Numbered from the stretch's first letter, positions 1 to 9,077 are shown. The stretch: 39,369 bases of DNA from Mycobacterium sp. KBS0706 (GCF_005938675.2 NZ_VCCH02000079.1:1-39369), one strand, 5' to 3'. A program made the numbers and translations. The notes: a model not told the origin generated them from the sequence alone.

Positions 1-30
1 GGCGACGGCTACGGCGGCACGCGTCTTCAT
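1..30 (-). CDS. Start of a probable zinc-dependent (class III-like) alcohol dehydrogenase, cut by the window edge
   Basis: Only ten codons are visible, reading MKTRAAVAVA on the minus strand. This is the usual opening of S-(hydroxymethyl)glutathione dehydrogenase and related zinc alcohol dehydrogenases, in which an MKTRAAVA start is followed by an AGKPLEI-type strand. A GGAAGGA ribosome-binding site lies about seven bases upstream of the ATG. The gene is divergent from the oligopeptide transporter. The family call rests on a very short match, so an unrelated protein with a similar start is possible. Confidence 0.4.
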   Translation of the reverse strand, partial: MKTRAAVAVA

Positions 31-293
31 TCCCAGATCCTTCCCGAATCGTCCGGTGAAACCCTAGCGGACATGGCGGGCCCGTCCCAGGGCCGACATG
101 ACGCGCCCGATAACCTGAAGTTCAGGCCTCCGTCGCTTTCGTGCCTTGTCAGGAGCGACGGCCGCCTGCCCAAATCGCGACCGGCGGGGCGGACCAGTCC
201 CGCGAGACGCCTGAGGCGTGACGGCAAGAGAAGCCCGGCCGGACCGGGACCGCGGCGCCGCCTCGGCGGGGGATCACAGATCTGGGGGTTTGC
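31..293. other. Divergent intergenic region with two short palindromes
   Basis: No gene is seen between the minus-strand dehydrogenase start and oppA. Two 13-bp palindromes with a one-base centre stand out: CCTGAAGTTCAGG at 114-126 and ACGCCTGAGGCGT at 207-219. Either could bind a regulator of the divergent pair, but both are short and could be chance in GC-rich DNA. No convincing -35/-10 pair was identified. A GGGGG run just before the ATG at 294 is the likely oppA ribosome-binding site. Confidence 0.25.
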
Positions 294-1904
294 ATGAGCT
301 TTCTGAACAAATCGGCCATGGCGCTTGCCTTGTGCCTGGCGGTATCCGCCGGGGCGCTGGCCGGACCGGCGGCGGCGGAGACGGTGCTGAACCGCGGCTT
401 CGGCAGCGCGCCGTCGACCCTCGACCCGCAGCTGAACAACGGCGCGCGCGAGAACTACATCATCGCCGACCTGTTCGAGGCGCTGCTGATCCTGGACCCG
501 CAGGGCAACCCGCAGCCGGGCGCGGCGGAGAAATGGGAAACCAGCGCCGACGGCCTGACCTGGACCTTCCATCTGCGGCCCGGGCTGAAATGGTCGAACG
601 GCGACCCGATGGTGGCGGCCGATTTCGTGCGCGGCATCATCCGCGCCATCGACCCCGAGACCGCGTCGGAGCACGCCTACTACCTGACCGCAGTCCTGCC
701 GATCAAGAGCAGCAAGCCGTTCAACGAGGGCAAGCTGACGGATGCGGCCCAGCTGGGCGCCGCGGCGCCGGACGACCGCACGGTGGTGCTGACGCTCGAC
801 TACCCGATGCCGGACGCGCCCTACATCCTGGACTTCCACACCACCGCGCCGGTGCATGAGCCGAGCCTGAAGGCCGCCGGCAACAAGCTGGACTACACCC
901 GGCCGGAGCTGTTCGTCAGCAACGGCGCCTACATGCTGAAGGAATATGTGCCGCAGTCGAAGGTGGTGCTGGTCAAGAACCCGAACTACTGGGACGCGGC
1001 CAACGTCAAGATCGACACCGTCGTCTACCATGTCACCGAGGACGCCTCGACCGAGCTGAAGCGCTACCTGGCGGGCGAGCTGGACGCGACCATGACGGTG
1101 CCGTCCGACCAGATCGAGAAGCTGAAGGCGGAGCGGCCGCAGGAGCTGCACCAGAACCCGACGCTGGGCATGAAGTACCTCAGCTTCCAGCCCGATGCCG
1201 GCCCGCTGTCCGACATCCGCGTGCGCAAGGCGCTGGCCTATGCCATCGACCGCGACTTCCTGCAGGAGAAGATCGAGAAGGCCGGCAACGTGCCGATGTA
1301 CACTTTCTCGATCAACCAGGACCCCAGCTACAAGCCCGGCAAGGTGCAGGAGGCCGGGCTGAGCAAGGAAGAGCGCCTGGCCGAGGCGAAGAAGCTGCTG
1401 GCCGAGGCCGGCTACGGCCCGGACAAGCCGCTGGAGATCGAGATCATCGGCCCGTCCAGCGCCGCCAGCAAGCGGCGGGTCGAGGGCATCACCGCGATGT
1501 GGAAGCAGAATCTGGGCGTCCGCACCAAGCTGGACCTGACCGAGGTCAAGACCTGGCTGGAGAAGCTGCACACCGGGACCTGGCAGGTCTGCATGGACAG
1601 CTATGGCGGCGACTATCCGCAGGCCAAGACCTGGCTGGACGCGCTGCGCTACAGCGGCACGCCGAGCTATCACTGGAAGGACGACGAGTACGAGAAGCTG
1701 ATGGACCAGGCCAACGCCGTCGCCGCGGACAAGGCCAAGTTCTACGAGACCCTGGGCCAGGCCGAGCAGCGCATGCTCGACCAGTACGTGTTCATCCCGA
1801 TCACGGTGTCGAGCGACAACCTGCTGGTCCAGACCTACGTCAAGGGCTGGGGCGCCAACCCGATCGGCCATCCGATGTCGAAGTTCCTGAGCATCGAGAA
1901 GTGA
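294..1904 (+). CDS. oppA: Oligopeptide ABC transporter, periplasmic binding protein (SBP_bac_5 family)
   Basis: This 536-residue protein captures peptides in the periplasm and delivers them to the OppBC channel. A Sec signal peptide covers roughly residues 1-28, with a hydrophobic stretch (MALALCLAVSAGALAG) and a likely cut after GPAAA. The mature part has the cluster C binding-protein layout: the LDPQLNNGARENYIIADLFE opening, GLTWTFHLRPGLKWSNGDP near residue 85, and RVRKALAYAIDR near residue 308. The length matches E. coli OppA (about 540 residues). It is the first gene of an oppABCDF-type operon, separated from oppB by a hairpin and repeat pair. The ligand cannot be read from sequence; dipeptides, murein peptides or other cluster C ligands remain possible. 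Confidence 0.9.
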   Translation: MSFLNKSAMALALCLAVSAGALAGPAAAETVLNRGFGSAPSTLDPQLNNGARENYIIADLFEALLILDPQGNPQPGAAEKWETSADGLTWTFHLRPGLKWSNGDPMVAADFVRGIIRAIDPETASEHAYYLTAVLPIKSSKPFNEGKLTDAAQLGAAAPDDRTVVLTLDYPMPDAPYILDFHTTAPVHEPSLKAAGNKLDYTRPELFVSNGAYMLKEYVPQSKVVLVKNPNYWDAANVKIDTVVYHVTEDASTELKRYLAGELDATMTVPSDQIEKLKAERPQELHQNPTLGMKYLSFQPDAGPLSDIRVRKALAYAIDRDFLQEKIEKAGNVPMYTFSINQDPSYKPGKVQEAGLSKEERLAEAKKLLAEAGYGPDKPLEIEIIGPSSAASKRRVEGITAMWKQNLGVRTKLDLTEVKTWLEKLHTGTWQVCMDSYGGDYPQAKTWLDALRYSGTPSYHWKDDEYEKLMDQANAVAADKAKFYETLGQAEQRMLDQYVFIPITVSSDNLLVQTYVKGWGANPIGHPMSKFLSIEK

Positions 1905-1944
1905 CAAGAAGGGGGCGCGGTCTTCCCGCGCCCCCTTCTTGTCA
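1902..1944 (+). terminator. Long perfect hairpin overlapping the oppA stop codon
   Basis: Bases 1902-1920 and 1926-1944 form a perfect 19-bp inverted repeat around the loop TCTTC. The left arm begins with the oppA TGA itself. No T-run follows, so it is not a classical intrinsic terminator. A hairpin here could stop part of the transcription or protect the 3' end of the oppA message, giving more binding protein than permease. Confidence 0.55.
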
Positions 1945-2012
1945 TCCCCGCGAAAGCGGGGATCTCGCGCCACCTCTGAATGCGACGAGATTCCCGCTTT
2001 CGCGGGAATGAC
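1941..2012. repeat. Inverted pair of REP-like palindromic units
   Basis: A 24-base unit at 1941-1964 starts with GTCATCCCCGCGAAAGC. It recurs in reverse orientation at 1989-2012 with two differences. Each unit is itself a hairpin with a CCCGCGAAAGCGGG core, and the two face each other across about 24 bases. This is the layout of BIME-type intergenic elements that are common in alphaproteobacteria. It lies between oppA and oppB and may modulate read-through or message stability. Confidence 0.7.
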
Positions 2013-2042
2013 GAAGGAAGAAGCAGGGAGCAGCCGGGCCCG

Positions 2043-2960
2043 ATGGTCTTGTCCGTCCTTCGCCGCATGCTGGGCAGCGTGCCGACGCTGTTCGCGCTGG
2101 CGACGATCACCTTCTTCGTCATCCGCTTCGCGCCGGGCGGGCCCTTCGACGGCGAGAAGAAGCTGCCGCCGGCGCTGATCGCCCGGATGGAGGCGCAGTT
2201 CCACCTGAACGAGCCGCTGTGGCAGCAATATCTGCGCTTCCTGGGCGACGTCGTGCGGCTCGATTTCGGCCAGTCGATGTACTACCGCGAATACACGGTG
2301 ACGCAGCTGATCGGCCACGGCCTGCCGATCTCGCTGCAGATCGGGCTGTGGGCCACGCTGCTCTACGCCATCGCCGGCGTCACCTTGGGCGTGGTCGCGG
2401 CGCTGCGCCGCAACGGCATCCTGGACAATCTGGTCAGCGCCGTCGCCATGGGCGGCATCGTGGTGCCGACCTTCGTCATGGCGCCGATCCTGCAGATCGT
2501 CTTCGCCCTGATGCTGAGCCTGGTGCCGGTGGCCGGCTGGGACAATGGCTGGCGGTCGATGGTGCTGCCGGTGGTGGCGATGGCGCTGCCGAACATCGCC
2601 TATGTCGCCCGGCTGACCCGCGGCGCGATGATCGAGACGCTGCGCAGCAACTACATCCGCACCGCCCGGGCCAAGGGCGTGGGCGAGTGGCGGGTGCTGA
2701 CCCACCACGCCATCCGCGGCGCCATGATCCCGGTGATCGCCTATCTCGGCCCGGCCACGGCCGGGCTGATCACCGGGTCGATGGTGATCGAGACCATCTT
2801 CGCCGTGCCCGGCATCGGCCGCTACTTCGTCGAGAGCGCGATCAGCCGCGACTACACCATGGTGATGGGGGTCACCCTGGTCTACGGCACCTGCATCATC
2901 CTGTTCAACATGGTGACCGACGTGGCGCAGATGCTGCTGGACCCGAGATCACGCACATGA
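2043..2960 (+). CDS. oppB: Oligopeptide ABC transporter permease, OppB type
   Basis: This 305-residue inner-membrane protein forms half of the peptide channel. It begins with a membrane segment (TLFALATITFFVIRFAPGGP), carries the family's extended periplasmic loop, and has five further hydrophobic segments. The EAA coupling loop that touches the ATPases lies near residues 190-225 (RLTRGAMIETLRSNYIRTAR...AKG). The frame stays open upstream into the REP repeat; the ATG at 2043 is preferred because MVLSVLRRM matches the usual short OppB N-terminus and an AGGGAG site precedes it. It overlaps oppC by four bases (ATGA), so the two are translationally coupled. Confidence 0.92.
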   Translation: MVLSVLRRMLGSVPTLFALATITFFVIRFAPGGPFDGEKKLPPALIARMEAQFHLNEPLWQQYLRFLGDVVRLDFGQSMYYREYTVTQLIGHGLPISLQIGLWATLLYAIAGVTLGVVAALRRNGILDNLVSAVAMGGIVVPTFVMAPILQIVFALMLSLVPVAGWDNGWRSMVLPVVAMALPNIAYVARLTRGAMIETLRSNYIRTARAKGVGEWRVLTHHAIRGAMIPVIAYLGPATAGLITGSMVIETIFAVPGIGRYFVESAISRDYTMVMGVTLVYGTCIILFNMVTDVAQMLLDPRSRT

Positions 2961-3853
2961 CCGACGCCACCGCCGATCTCGCCGCGCCCGAGGAACAGGG
3001 CGCCGAGGGCGTCAGCCCGCTGCGCGAGGCGCTGCGCCGGTTCCGCACCAACAGCGCCGCCGTGGCCAGCCTGATCATGCTGGTGCTGATCGTGATCTTC
3101 TGCTTCGGCGGGCCGCTGCTCTACAGCTACGAGCCGGACGACGCCAATTTCGAGGCGATGAACGCGCCGCTGGACCTGCTGTCGGCCTATCCCTTCGGCA
3201 CCGACGACCTGGGCCGCGACCTGCTGCTGCGGATCATGGCCGGCGGCCAGGTGTCGCTGATCATCGGCCTGGTGGCGACGCTGATCGCCGTCGCCATCGG
3301 CGTCACCTGGGGGTCGGTGGCGGGGTTCCTGGGCGGCGTGGTCGACCAGGTGATGATGCGCATCGTCGATGTGCTGTACGGCATCCCCTACATCTTCCAG
3401 GTCATCCTGATCAGCATGGCGCTGGGGCGCGGCAGCACCGCCGTGATCATCGCCGTGGTGCTGTCGCTGTGGCTGACGCCGTCGCGCATCGTCCGCGCCC
3501 AGGCCATCGCCCTGCGCCACCGCGAGTTCATCGAGGCGGCGCGGGCCGGCGGCATGACCAAGCGCCAGATCGTGCTGAAGCACATCATCCCGAACTGCGT
3601 CGGCGTTGTGATCGTCTATTCCAGCCTGCTGATCCCCGACGTGATCCTGAGCGAATCCCTGCTCAGCTTCCTCGGCCTCGGCGTGCAGGCGCCGGAGACC
3701 AGCTGGGGCGTGCTGATCAGCGAGGGCCAGGCCAAGATCGAGACCGCCCCGCATATGCTGATCCTGCCCGGCCTGGCCCTGGCCCTGACCCTGTTCTGCA
3801 TGAACTTCGTCGCCGACGGGCTGCGCGATGCCTTCGATCCCAATGAACGCTGA
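2957..3853 (+). CDS. oppC: Oligopeptide ABC transporter permease, OppC type
   Basis: This 298-residue protein is the second inner-membrane subunit of the peptide importer. The soluble N-terminal stretch with PLREALRRFRTNSAAVASL leads into the first membrane segment, as in OppC and DppC. The FGTDDLGRDLLLRIMAGGQV motif typical of the family follows near residue 77. The EAA loop is EFIEAARAGGMTKRQIVLKH near residue 189. The start overlaps the oppB stop by four bases, and the end overlaps oppD by eleven, which fits tight coupling. Dipeptide or nickel transporters share the fold; the neighbours favour oligopeptides. Confidence 0.92.
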   Translation: MTDATADLAAPEEQGAEGVSPLREALRRFRTNSAAVASLIMLVLIVIFCFGGPLLYSYEPDDANFEAMNAPLDLLSAYPFGTDDLGRDLLLRIMAGGQVSLIIGLVATLIAVAIGVTWGSVAGFLGGVVDQVMMRIVDVLYGIPYIFQVILISMALGRGSTAVIIAVVLSLWLTPSRIVRAQAIALRHREFIEAARAGGMTKRQIVLKHIIPNCVGVVIVYSSLLIPDVILSESLLSFLGLGVQAPETSWGVLISEGQAKIETAPHMLILPGLALALTLFCMNFVADGLRDAFDPNER

Positions 3854-4847
3854 TCCTCTCCTCTCCGTCGAGGATCTGGCGATCCGCTTCCGGATGCGCC
3901 GGGGCGACGCCGTCGCCGTGGCCGGGGTCGACTTCACGGTGCGCCGCGGCGAGGTGCTGGGCATCGTCGGCGAGAGCGGGTCGGGCAAGAGCCAGATCCT
4001 GCTGTCGATCATGGGCCTGCTGGCCGGCAACGGCGCCGCCACCGGCCGGATCCGCTTCGAGGGGCAGGACCTGCTGGCGCTGGACCGGCGCGGGCTGGAC
4101 CGGCTGCGCGGGTCGGCCATGACCATGATCTTCCAGGACCCGATGACCTCGCTGAACCCCTATCACCGGGTCGGGGCGCAGCTGACCGAGGTGCTGATCC
4201 GCCACCAGGGGATGAAGAAGAAGGAGGCCTGGGAGGCCGCGGCCAGGATGCTGGACCGGGTGAAGATCCCCGACGCGGCGAAGCGGATGCGGCAGTACCC
4301 GCACCAGCTGTCGGGCGGCATGCGCCAGCGCGTCATGATCGCCATGGCCCTGCTGTGCAACCCGCGCATCCTCTTGGCCGACGAGCCGACCACGGCGCTG
4401 GACGTCACCGTCCAGGCCCAGGTGCTGGACCTGCTGCGCGGCCTGGTGCGCGAGCTGGGGACGGCGGTGATCCTGGTGACCCACGACCTCGGCGTCGTCG
4501 CCGAGATGTGCGACCGGGTGCTGGTGCTGTATGGCGGCAAGGTGATGGAGGCGGCGCCGGTCGACCCGCTCTTCGCCGACCCGGCCCATCCCTACACTCG
4601 CGGCCTGCTGGATTCGACGCCCGACCTGGAGGGGACGGAGGGCGAGCTGCGGGTGATCCCGGGCCAGCCGCGCGCCGCATCCGGCGACCTGCCCGGCTGC
4701 CCCTTCGCCCCGCGCTGCGACCGCAGGGTCGAGGCCTGCACCGCCGCCATGCCGCCGCTGCTGCCGGCCCGCGACGGAAGCGGCCGCGTGGTCGCCTGCC
4801 ACCGGCCGCTGCCGCAGCCCGCTGCCGTGCCGGAGCTGGTGCCATGA
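3843..4847 (+). CDS. oppD: Oligopeptide ABC transporter ATP-binding protein, OppD type
   Basis: This 334-residue cytoplasmic ATPase is one of the two motors of the peptide importer. Visible motifs are Walker A GESGSGKS (about residues 43-50), signature LSGGMRQR (from about 156), Walker B ILLADEPT (176-183, catalytic Glu near 181) and the H-loop in VTHDLGVV. The C-terminus has the oligopeptide/dipeptide ATPase extension with spaced cysteines (GCPFAPRCDRRVEAC...ACHRP). The ATG at 3843 lies inside the oppC end. An upstream in-frame ATG at 3828 would add only five residues and is less likely. Confidence 0.92.
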   Translation: MNADPLLSVEDLAIRFRMRRGDAVAVAGVDFTVRRGEVLGIVGESGSGKSQILLSIMGLLAGNGAATGRIRFEGQDLLALDRRGLDRLRGSAMTMIFQDPMTSLNPYHRVGAQLTEVLIRHQGMKKKEAWEAAARMLDRVKIPDAAKRMRQYPHQLSGGMRQRVMIAMALLCNPRILLADEPTTALDVTVQAQVLDLLRGLVRELGTAVILVTHDLGVVAEMCDRVLVLYGGKVMEAAPVDPLFADPAHPYTRGLLDSTPDLEGTEGELRVIPGQPRAASGDLPGCPFAPRCDRRVEACTAAMPPLLPARDGSGRVVACHRPLPQPAAVPELVP

Positions 4848-5839
4848 CCCCGGTGCTGTCGGTCCGCAACCTGAAGGTCCATTTCCCGCTCTCGACCGGG
4901 CTGCTGGGGGGGCCGCCACTGGTGGTGAAGGCGGTGGACGACGTGTCCTTCGACCTCGCCCCCGGCGAGGTGCTGGCCGTGGTCGGCGAATCCGGCTGCG
5001 GCAAGTCCACTTTGGGCAGGGCGGTGCTGAAGCTGATCCCGCCCACCGCCGGCACCGTCGCCTGGAACGGCAGCGACGTCACCGGCCTGTCCGAGGACGC
5101 GCTACGTCCGCGGCGGCGCGACATGCAGATCATCTTCCAGGACCCGCTGGCGTCGCTGGACCCGCGCATGACCGTGGCCCAGATCATCGGCCGGCCGCTG
5201 CGCACCTTCCACCCCGAGCTGAAGCGGGCCGAGGTCGCGGCCCGGGTGAACGAGGCGATGCGCCAGGTCGGCCTGTCCCCTGCCCTGGCGCACCGCTATC
5301 CGCATGAATTCTCCGGCGGCCAGTGCCAGCGCATCGGCATCGCCCGCGCCATCATCCTGCGGCCGAAGCTGATCGTCTGCGACGAGCCGGTGTCGGCGCT
5401 GGACGTCTCGATCCAGGCGCAGATCGTCAACCTGCTGATGCGGCTGCGGCGCGAGCTGGGCATGGCGCTGATCTTCATCTCGCACAATATGAGCGTGGTG
5501 CGGCACATCAGCGACCGGGTGATGGTGCTGTATCTGGGGCGGGAGGCGGAGATCGCCGGCCGCGACGCCTTCTTCGCCCGGCCGCTGCACCCCTATGCCC
5601 AGGCGCTGCTCTCCGCCGTGCCGGTGCCGGATCCGGTGCGGGCGCGGCAGCGCCGGCGGGTGGTGCTGCAGGGCGACACGCCGTCGCCGATCAACCCGCC
5701 CTCCGGCTGCGCCTTCCGCACCCGTTGCCCGCATGCGGCGGAGCTGTGCGCCCGGGCCGTGCCGGGGCTGCGCGATTTCGGGACCGGCCACCGCGCCGCC
5801 TGCCACCGGATCGAGGAGCTGGCCGGCGTCCCGGCCTGA
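4844..5839 (+). CDS. oppF: Oligopeptide ABC transporter ATP-binding protein, OppF type
   Basis: This 331-residue ATPase pairs with OppD. Walker A is GESGCGKS at residues 48-55, the signature is FSGGQCQR, and Walker B is LIVCDEPVSALD, followed by the switch His in ISHNMSVV. The C-terminal family extension has the cysteine pattern GCAFRTRCPHAAELC...ACHR. The ATG overlaps the oppD stop by four bases. The LSTGLLGGPPLVVKAVDDV insertion before the core matches OppF, which acts on a cargo that enters through OppBC. It completes a five-gene importer in the standard order. Confidence 0.92.
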   Translation: MTPVLSVRNLKVHFPLSTGLLGGPPLVVKAVDDVSFDLAPGEVLAVVGESGCGKSTLGRAVLKLIPPTAGTVAWNGSDVTGLSEDALRPRRRDMQIIFQDPLASLDPRMTVAQIIGRPLRTFHPELKRAEVAARVNEAMRQVGLSPALAHRYPHEFSGGQCQRIGIARAIILRPKLIVCDEPVSALDVSIQAQIVNLLMRLRRELGMALIFISHNMSVVRHISDRVMVLYLGREAEIAGRDAFFARPLHPYAQALLSAVPVPDPVRARQRRRVVLQGDTPSPINPPSGCAFRTRCPHAAELCARAVPGLRDFGTGHRAACHRIEELAGVPA

Positions 5840-5907
5840 CCACGCCGCGCCCGCCATGCGTCCGGCGCCGTATCCCGATCCGCCGTCCCTGAGGTAGCAT
5901 TTCCGTC

Positions 5908-7818
5908 ATGAGCATCGATCCCGGCTTCCTGGACCGCCTGATCGCCGCGCCGCGGCTGCTGTTCCCGGCCGTGTCGCCGGATGGGCGCTGGGTGGCCTGG
6001 CTGTGGAACGGCAAGGCCGAAGGCAATGGCCCGTGGCTGGCCCCGACCGCCGGCGACGCGCCGCCGCGCCTGCTGCCGGAGCCGTATTCCGGCTGGGATT
6101 GCGAGAGCTTCAGCTGGGCACCGGACAGCCTGGCGCTGATCGTCGCCCGCCGCCGCAACGGCGAGGAGCAGGTCGGGCTGCAGCGGGTCTGGCTGGACCC
6201 GGCGCGGCCGGCCGAGGCGCTGCTGCCGGACCGGCCCGGCTACTACGTCTACACCGCCCAGCAGCACCCGGACGGGCGGCGGCTGGTCTATGCCGCCAGC
6301 CGCGACCCGGCCACCGGGCTGGGCGGCGACATCCTGCACCTGTACGAGCACGACATCACCACCGGGGCGCAGCGCGCCCTGGCCTCGCCGCTGCGCTCCT
6401 GCAAGCTGATGCCGAAGCTGGACCCGACCGGGCGCCGGATCCTGTATCTGCGCAACGACCACCACCCGAGCGGCCGGGCGCTGTGGGTTTACGACCTGGA
6501 GACCGGCGAGGACCGCGAGCTGTACAGCCCCGGCGGCCCGGCGAAGGTCGAAGGCGTGTGGTCGCCGGACGGGTCCCGTATAGCCTTCGTCGCCGAGGGG
6601 CCGTCGCACAAGCGGCTGGGGCTGATCGACCTGGCCACCGACGACCTGCGCTGGCTGGTCGACAATCCGGCGATCCCGGTCGAGCATGTGCGCTGGCCGC
6701 GCCAGGCCGATGGCAGCCAGGACCTGCTGGTGGTGATCGAATCCAGCGCCGCGCGGGACGAGGCCGGGTTCCTGATGGTCTCGACCGGCGCCTATGCCCC
6801 GGTGTTCCGCGGCGGCGACATCCTGCGCCCGATCGCGCCGCTGCCCGACGGCCGCTGGGTGGTGGAGCGCGGCCGGGCCACAGCGCCGACGTCGATCATC
6901 GCCCTGGCGGCCGAGGCGCCGGACCTGCTGACCGCGCATGAGCTGGCGCCATTGCCCGAGGGGTCGCTGCCCGACCCGGCGGAGCTGAGCCCGGCCGAGC
7001 CCTTCTGGTGGCATTCGGTCGACGGGCTGCGCGTCCAGGGCTGGCTGTATCGAGCCAGGGGCGAGGCGCGCGGCGCCGTGATCCATGTCCATGGCGGACC
7101 GACTGCGCATTACGACGGCCGCTTCGACCCCGTCCCACAGGCGCTGGCCCAAGCCGGCTTCAACGTGCTGCAGCCGAACTATCGCGGCAGCACCGGCCTG
7201 GGCCTGGCCTTCCAGGAGGCGATCAAGGAAGACGGCTGGGGCGGGCGCGAGCAGGAGGACATCCGCACCGGCATCCTGGCGTTGATGAATGCCGGGCTGG
7301 CGCAGCCGGGCCGGGTCGGCATCACCGGCCTGTCCTATGGCGGCTATTCCGCCTGGTGGGCGATCACGCATTTTCCGTGCGAGGTGATCGCTGCCTCGGC
7401 GCCGATCTGCGGCATGACCGACCTGGTCACCGACTACTGGACCACCCGGCCGGACCTGCGCCCCTATTCCGAGGCGATGATGGGCGGCACGCCGGACGAG
7501 CTGCCCGAGACATATCGCGAGCGGTCGCCGATCCATGCCGTCGACCGGATCGAGGGGCGCCTCTTGATCGTCCAGGGGCTGACCGACCCGAATGTGACGC
7601 CGGAGCATGTCGAGATCATGCGGGCGGAGCTCGACGCCCGCGGCATCCCCTATGAGACGCTGCTGTTCCCGGATGAGGGCCACGGCATCGTCAAGCCGGG
7701 CAATTGCCGGGTGCTGTATGAGCGGCTGATCGCCTTCTTCAGCGAGGCGTTCGGGCCGGTTGCCGCCGCGGGCCAGGATGCGTCGGCGACCCTGACAGTG
7801 GCCGCCGACGAGCCCTGA
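5908..7818 (+). CDS. S9-family prolyl oligopeptidase / acylaminoacyl-peptidase-like serine peptidase
   Basis: This 636-residue protein joins an N-terminal beta-propeller half (repeated blade motifs such as SPDGRWVAW, DPTGRRILYL and SPDGSRIAF) to a C-terminal alpha/beta hydrolase domain. The catalytic triad is visible: Ser476 in GLSYGGYSAW, Asp560 in QGLTDPNV and His592 in DEGHG. The oxyanion region VHGGPTAHYDGRFD is intact. There is no signal peptide, so it should act in the cytoplasm on short peptides. It starts 68 bases after oppF on the same strand, so it may be co-transcribed and digest imported peptides; this is inferred from position only. Confidence 0.88.
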   Translation: MSIDPGFLDRLIAAPRLLFPAVSPDGRWVAWLWNGKAEGNGPWLAPTAGDAPPRLLPEPYSGWDCESFSWAPDSLALIVARRRNGEEQVGLQRVWLDPARPAEALLPDRPGYYVYTAQQHPDGRRLVYAASRDPATGLGGDILHLYEHDITTGAQRALASPLRSCKLMPKLDPTGRRILYLRNDHHPSGRALWVYDLETGEDRELYSPGGPAKVEGVWSPDGSRIAFVAEGPSHKRLGLIDLATDDLRWLVDNPAIPVEHVRWPRQADGSQDLLVVIESSAARDEAGFLMVSTGAYAPVFRGGDILRPIAPLPDGRWVVERGRATAPTSIIALAAEAPDLLTAHELAPLPEGSLPDPAELSPAEPFWWHSVDGLRVQGWLYRARGEARGAVIHVHGGPTAHYDGRFDPVPQALAQAGFNVLQPNYRGSTGLGLAFQEAIKEDGWGGREQEDIRTGILALMNAGLAQPGRVGITGLSYGGYSAWWAITHFPCEVIAASAPICGMTDLVTDYWTTRPDLRPYSEAMMGGTPDELPETYRERSPIHAVDRIEGRLLIVQGLTDPNVTPEHVEIMRAELDARGIPYETLLFPDEGHGIVKPGNCRVLYERLIAFFSEAFGPVAAAGQDASATLTVAADEP

Positions 7819-7829
7819 GCGGCCCCCGG

Positions 7830-8852
7830 TCAGCCCGGCTTGTAGTCGACGATCAGGGGCACGCCTACTCCGCCCGGCGGCTCGATGTTCACCCCGCCCA
7901 GCGGGGTCATGTAGGTGTGGGTGCTGTGCTGCACGCCGGCCTGGTCGATCCAGGTCTTGGCCAGGCTGCTGCAGGAGCCGGAGAGTTGGGTGTTCAGGGC
8001 CGGCTGGGCATAGCTGACGCCCTTCAGCTTGTTCTCGAAATGGGTCAGCCCGTCGGTCACGAAGCCGGGCGGCGTCAGGTTGCAGGGCTGGTAGATCGTC
8101 GCCATCCCCGGCAGGTTCCACCACGCGTTCGGGACGATGTCGTAGTCGTTCCAGTAGCGCAGCGAATAGCTGAAGTCGGTGCCGTACAGCGTGGCGAAAT
8201 CCGCGTTGCCGACGGTCGGCGCGGCGAAGGTGGCCGGGACGATCGGGGCGGTGATGGTGCCCAGGCTCTGCAGCCAGGGCGCGACCACGGTGGTCAGGGC
8301 GCCGCCGAGGCTGTGGCCGGTGACGATCAGCACCGGCTGCTGGTTCGCCGAATTGTTGAGATAGCCGGTCACGAAGTCCGACAGGGTCTGGCCGTTCGAG
8401 CTGAGCTTCTGGATGACGTCGAGGGCGGAAAGGGTGCCCTTGGCGATCCGCGCCGTGCTGCTGGGCGCCCAGGGCAGCGCCACCTGGTCGGGCACCCGCA
8501 GATCCTCGAACAGCTGCTTCAGGATGCCCCAGGGGTCGTCGACATGGACGTCGGTGCCGCGCAGACAGACCACCAGCAGCACCGGAAGGTTCGACGCCGC
8601 GTCGGTGTAGGCCGCGGCATAGGCGAGGTTGCTGTCGTCCCAGTCCTTGGCCGGGCCCCAGACCACGCTCCAGCTGCCAATCGAGGAGTCCGGCGCGGTC
8701 TCCCCCGGCGGCGGCACGGAGGGAACGGCCGCCGCGATCTGGTCGGTCGAGAAATACGAGATCTGGCACAGCTGCAGATAGCTGATCGCGAACGGTGTGG
8801 CCGAGGTGCCGGCCTGACCGGTCGCCCCCTGCTTGATCTCCTGCGGTGTCAT
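7830..8852 (-). CDS. Lipase class 3 family protein
   Basis: This 340-residue protein has the Lipase_3 nucleophile elbow GHSLGGALTTVV with Ser181. The upstream strand LPVLLVVCLRGTDVHVDD is the usual position of the oxyanion loop. The FAAPTVGNADFA stretch after the elbow is also typical (AxPxVGxxxFA). The C-terminal His is probably the one in the STHTYMTP region, which is less certain. No classical signal peptide is seen, so location is unclear; it could be intracellular or leave by a non-Sec route. It is convergent with the S9 peptidase gene, eleven bases away. The true substrate (lipid, ester, polymer) is unknown. Confidence 0.82.
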   Translation of the reverse strand: MTPQEIKQGATGQAGTSATPFAISYLQLCQISYFSTDQIAAAVPSVPPPGETAPDSSIGSWSVVWGPAKDWDDSNLAYAAAYTDAASNLPVLLVVCLRGTDVHVDDPWGILKQLFEDLRVPDQVALPWAPSSTARIAKGTLSALDVIQKLSSNGQTLSDFVTGYLNNSANQQPVLIVTGHSLGGALTTVVAPWLQSLGTITAPIVPATFAAPTVGNADFATLYGTDFSYSLRYWNDYDIVPNAWWNLPGMATIYQPCNLTPPGFVTDGLTHFENKLKGVSYAQPALNTQLSGSCSSLAKTWIDQAGVQHSTHTYMTPLGGVNIEPPGGVGVPLIVDYKPG

Positions 8853-9077
8853 GACGCCTCCTGATGTCCACGCGGGTCTTGCGGCGCCGGTCTTCCGCCT
8901 GCGCGGCGAAGCGGGCCGGGCGCATCATGACCGCTCGCGGCGGAGACGGCGTCAACACCTATAAGTTGTGGAAAATTTGATAAATCGCCAGAACGGATGG
9001 GGCGACATCGAAGATGCAAACCGGCGGCCGGCCCGATACTGTGCGGCCGAGTATAGACCCCGCCGCCTGGACCTTTG

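Noticed and set aside
27..2708. Open frame of 893 codons on the minus strand opposite oppA and oppB
   Set aside because: It runs antisense to clear transporter genes, is rich in Arg, Gln, His and Asp with low complexity, has no domain, and arises from the high third-position GC of the real genes.
5593..8958. Open frame of 1121 codons on the minus strand opposite oppF and the S9 peptidase
   Set aside because: It crosses several real genes in other frames, shows no recognisable domain and has shadow-like composition.
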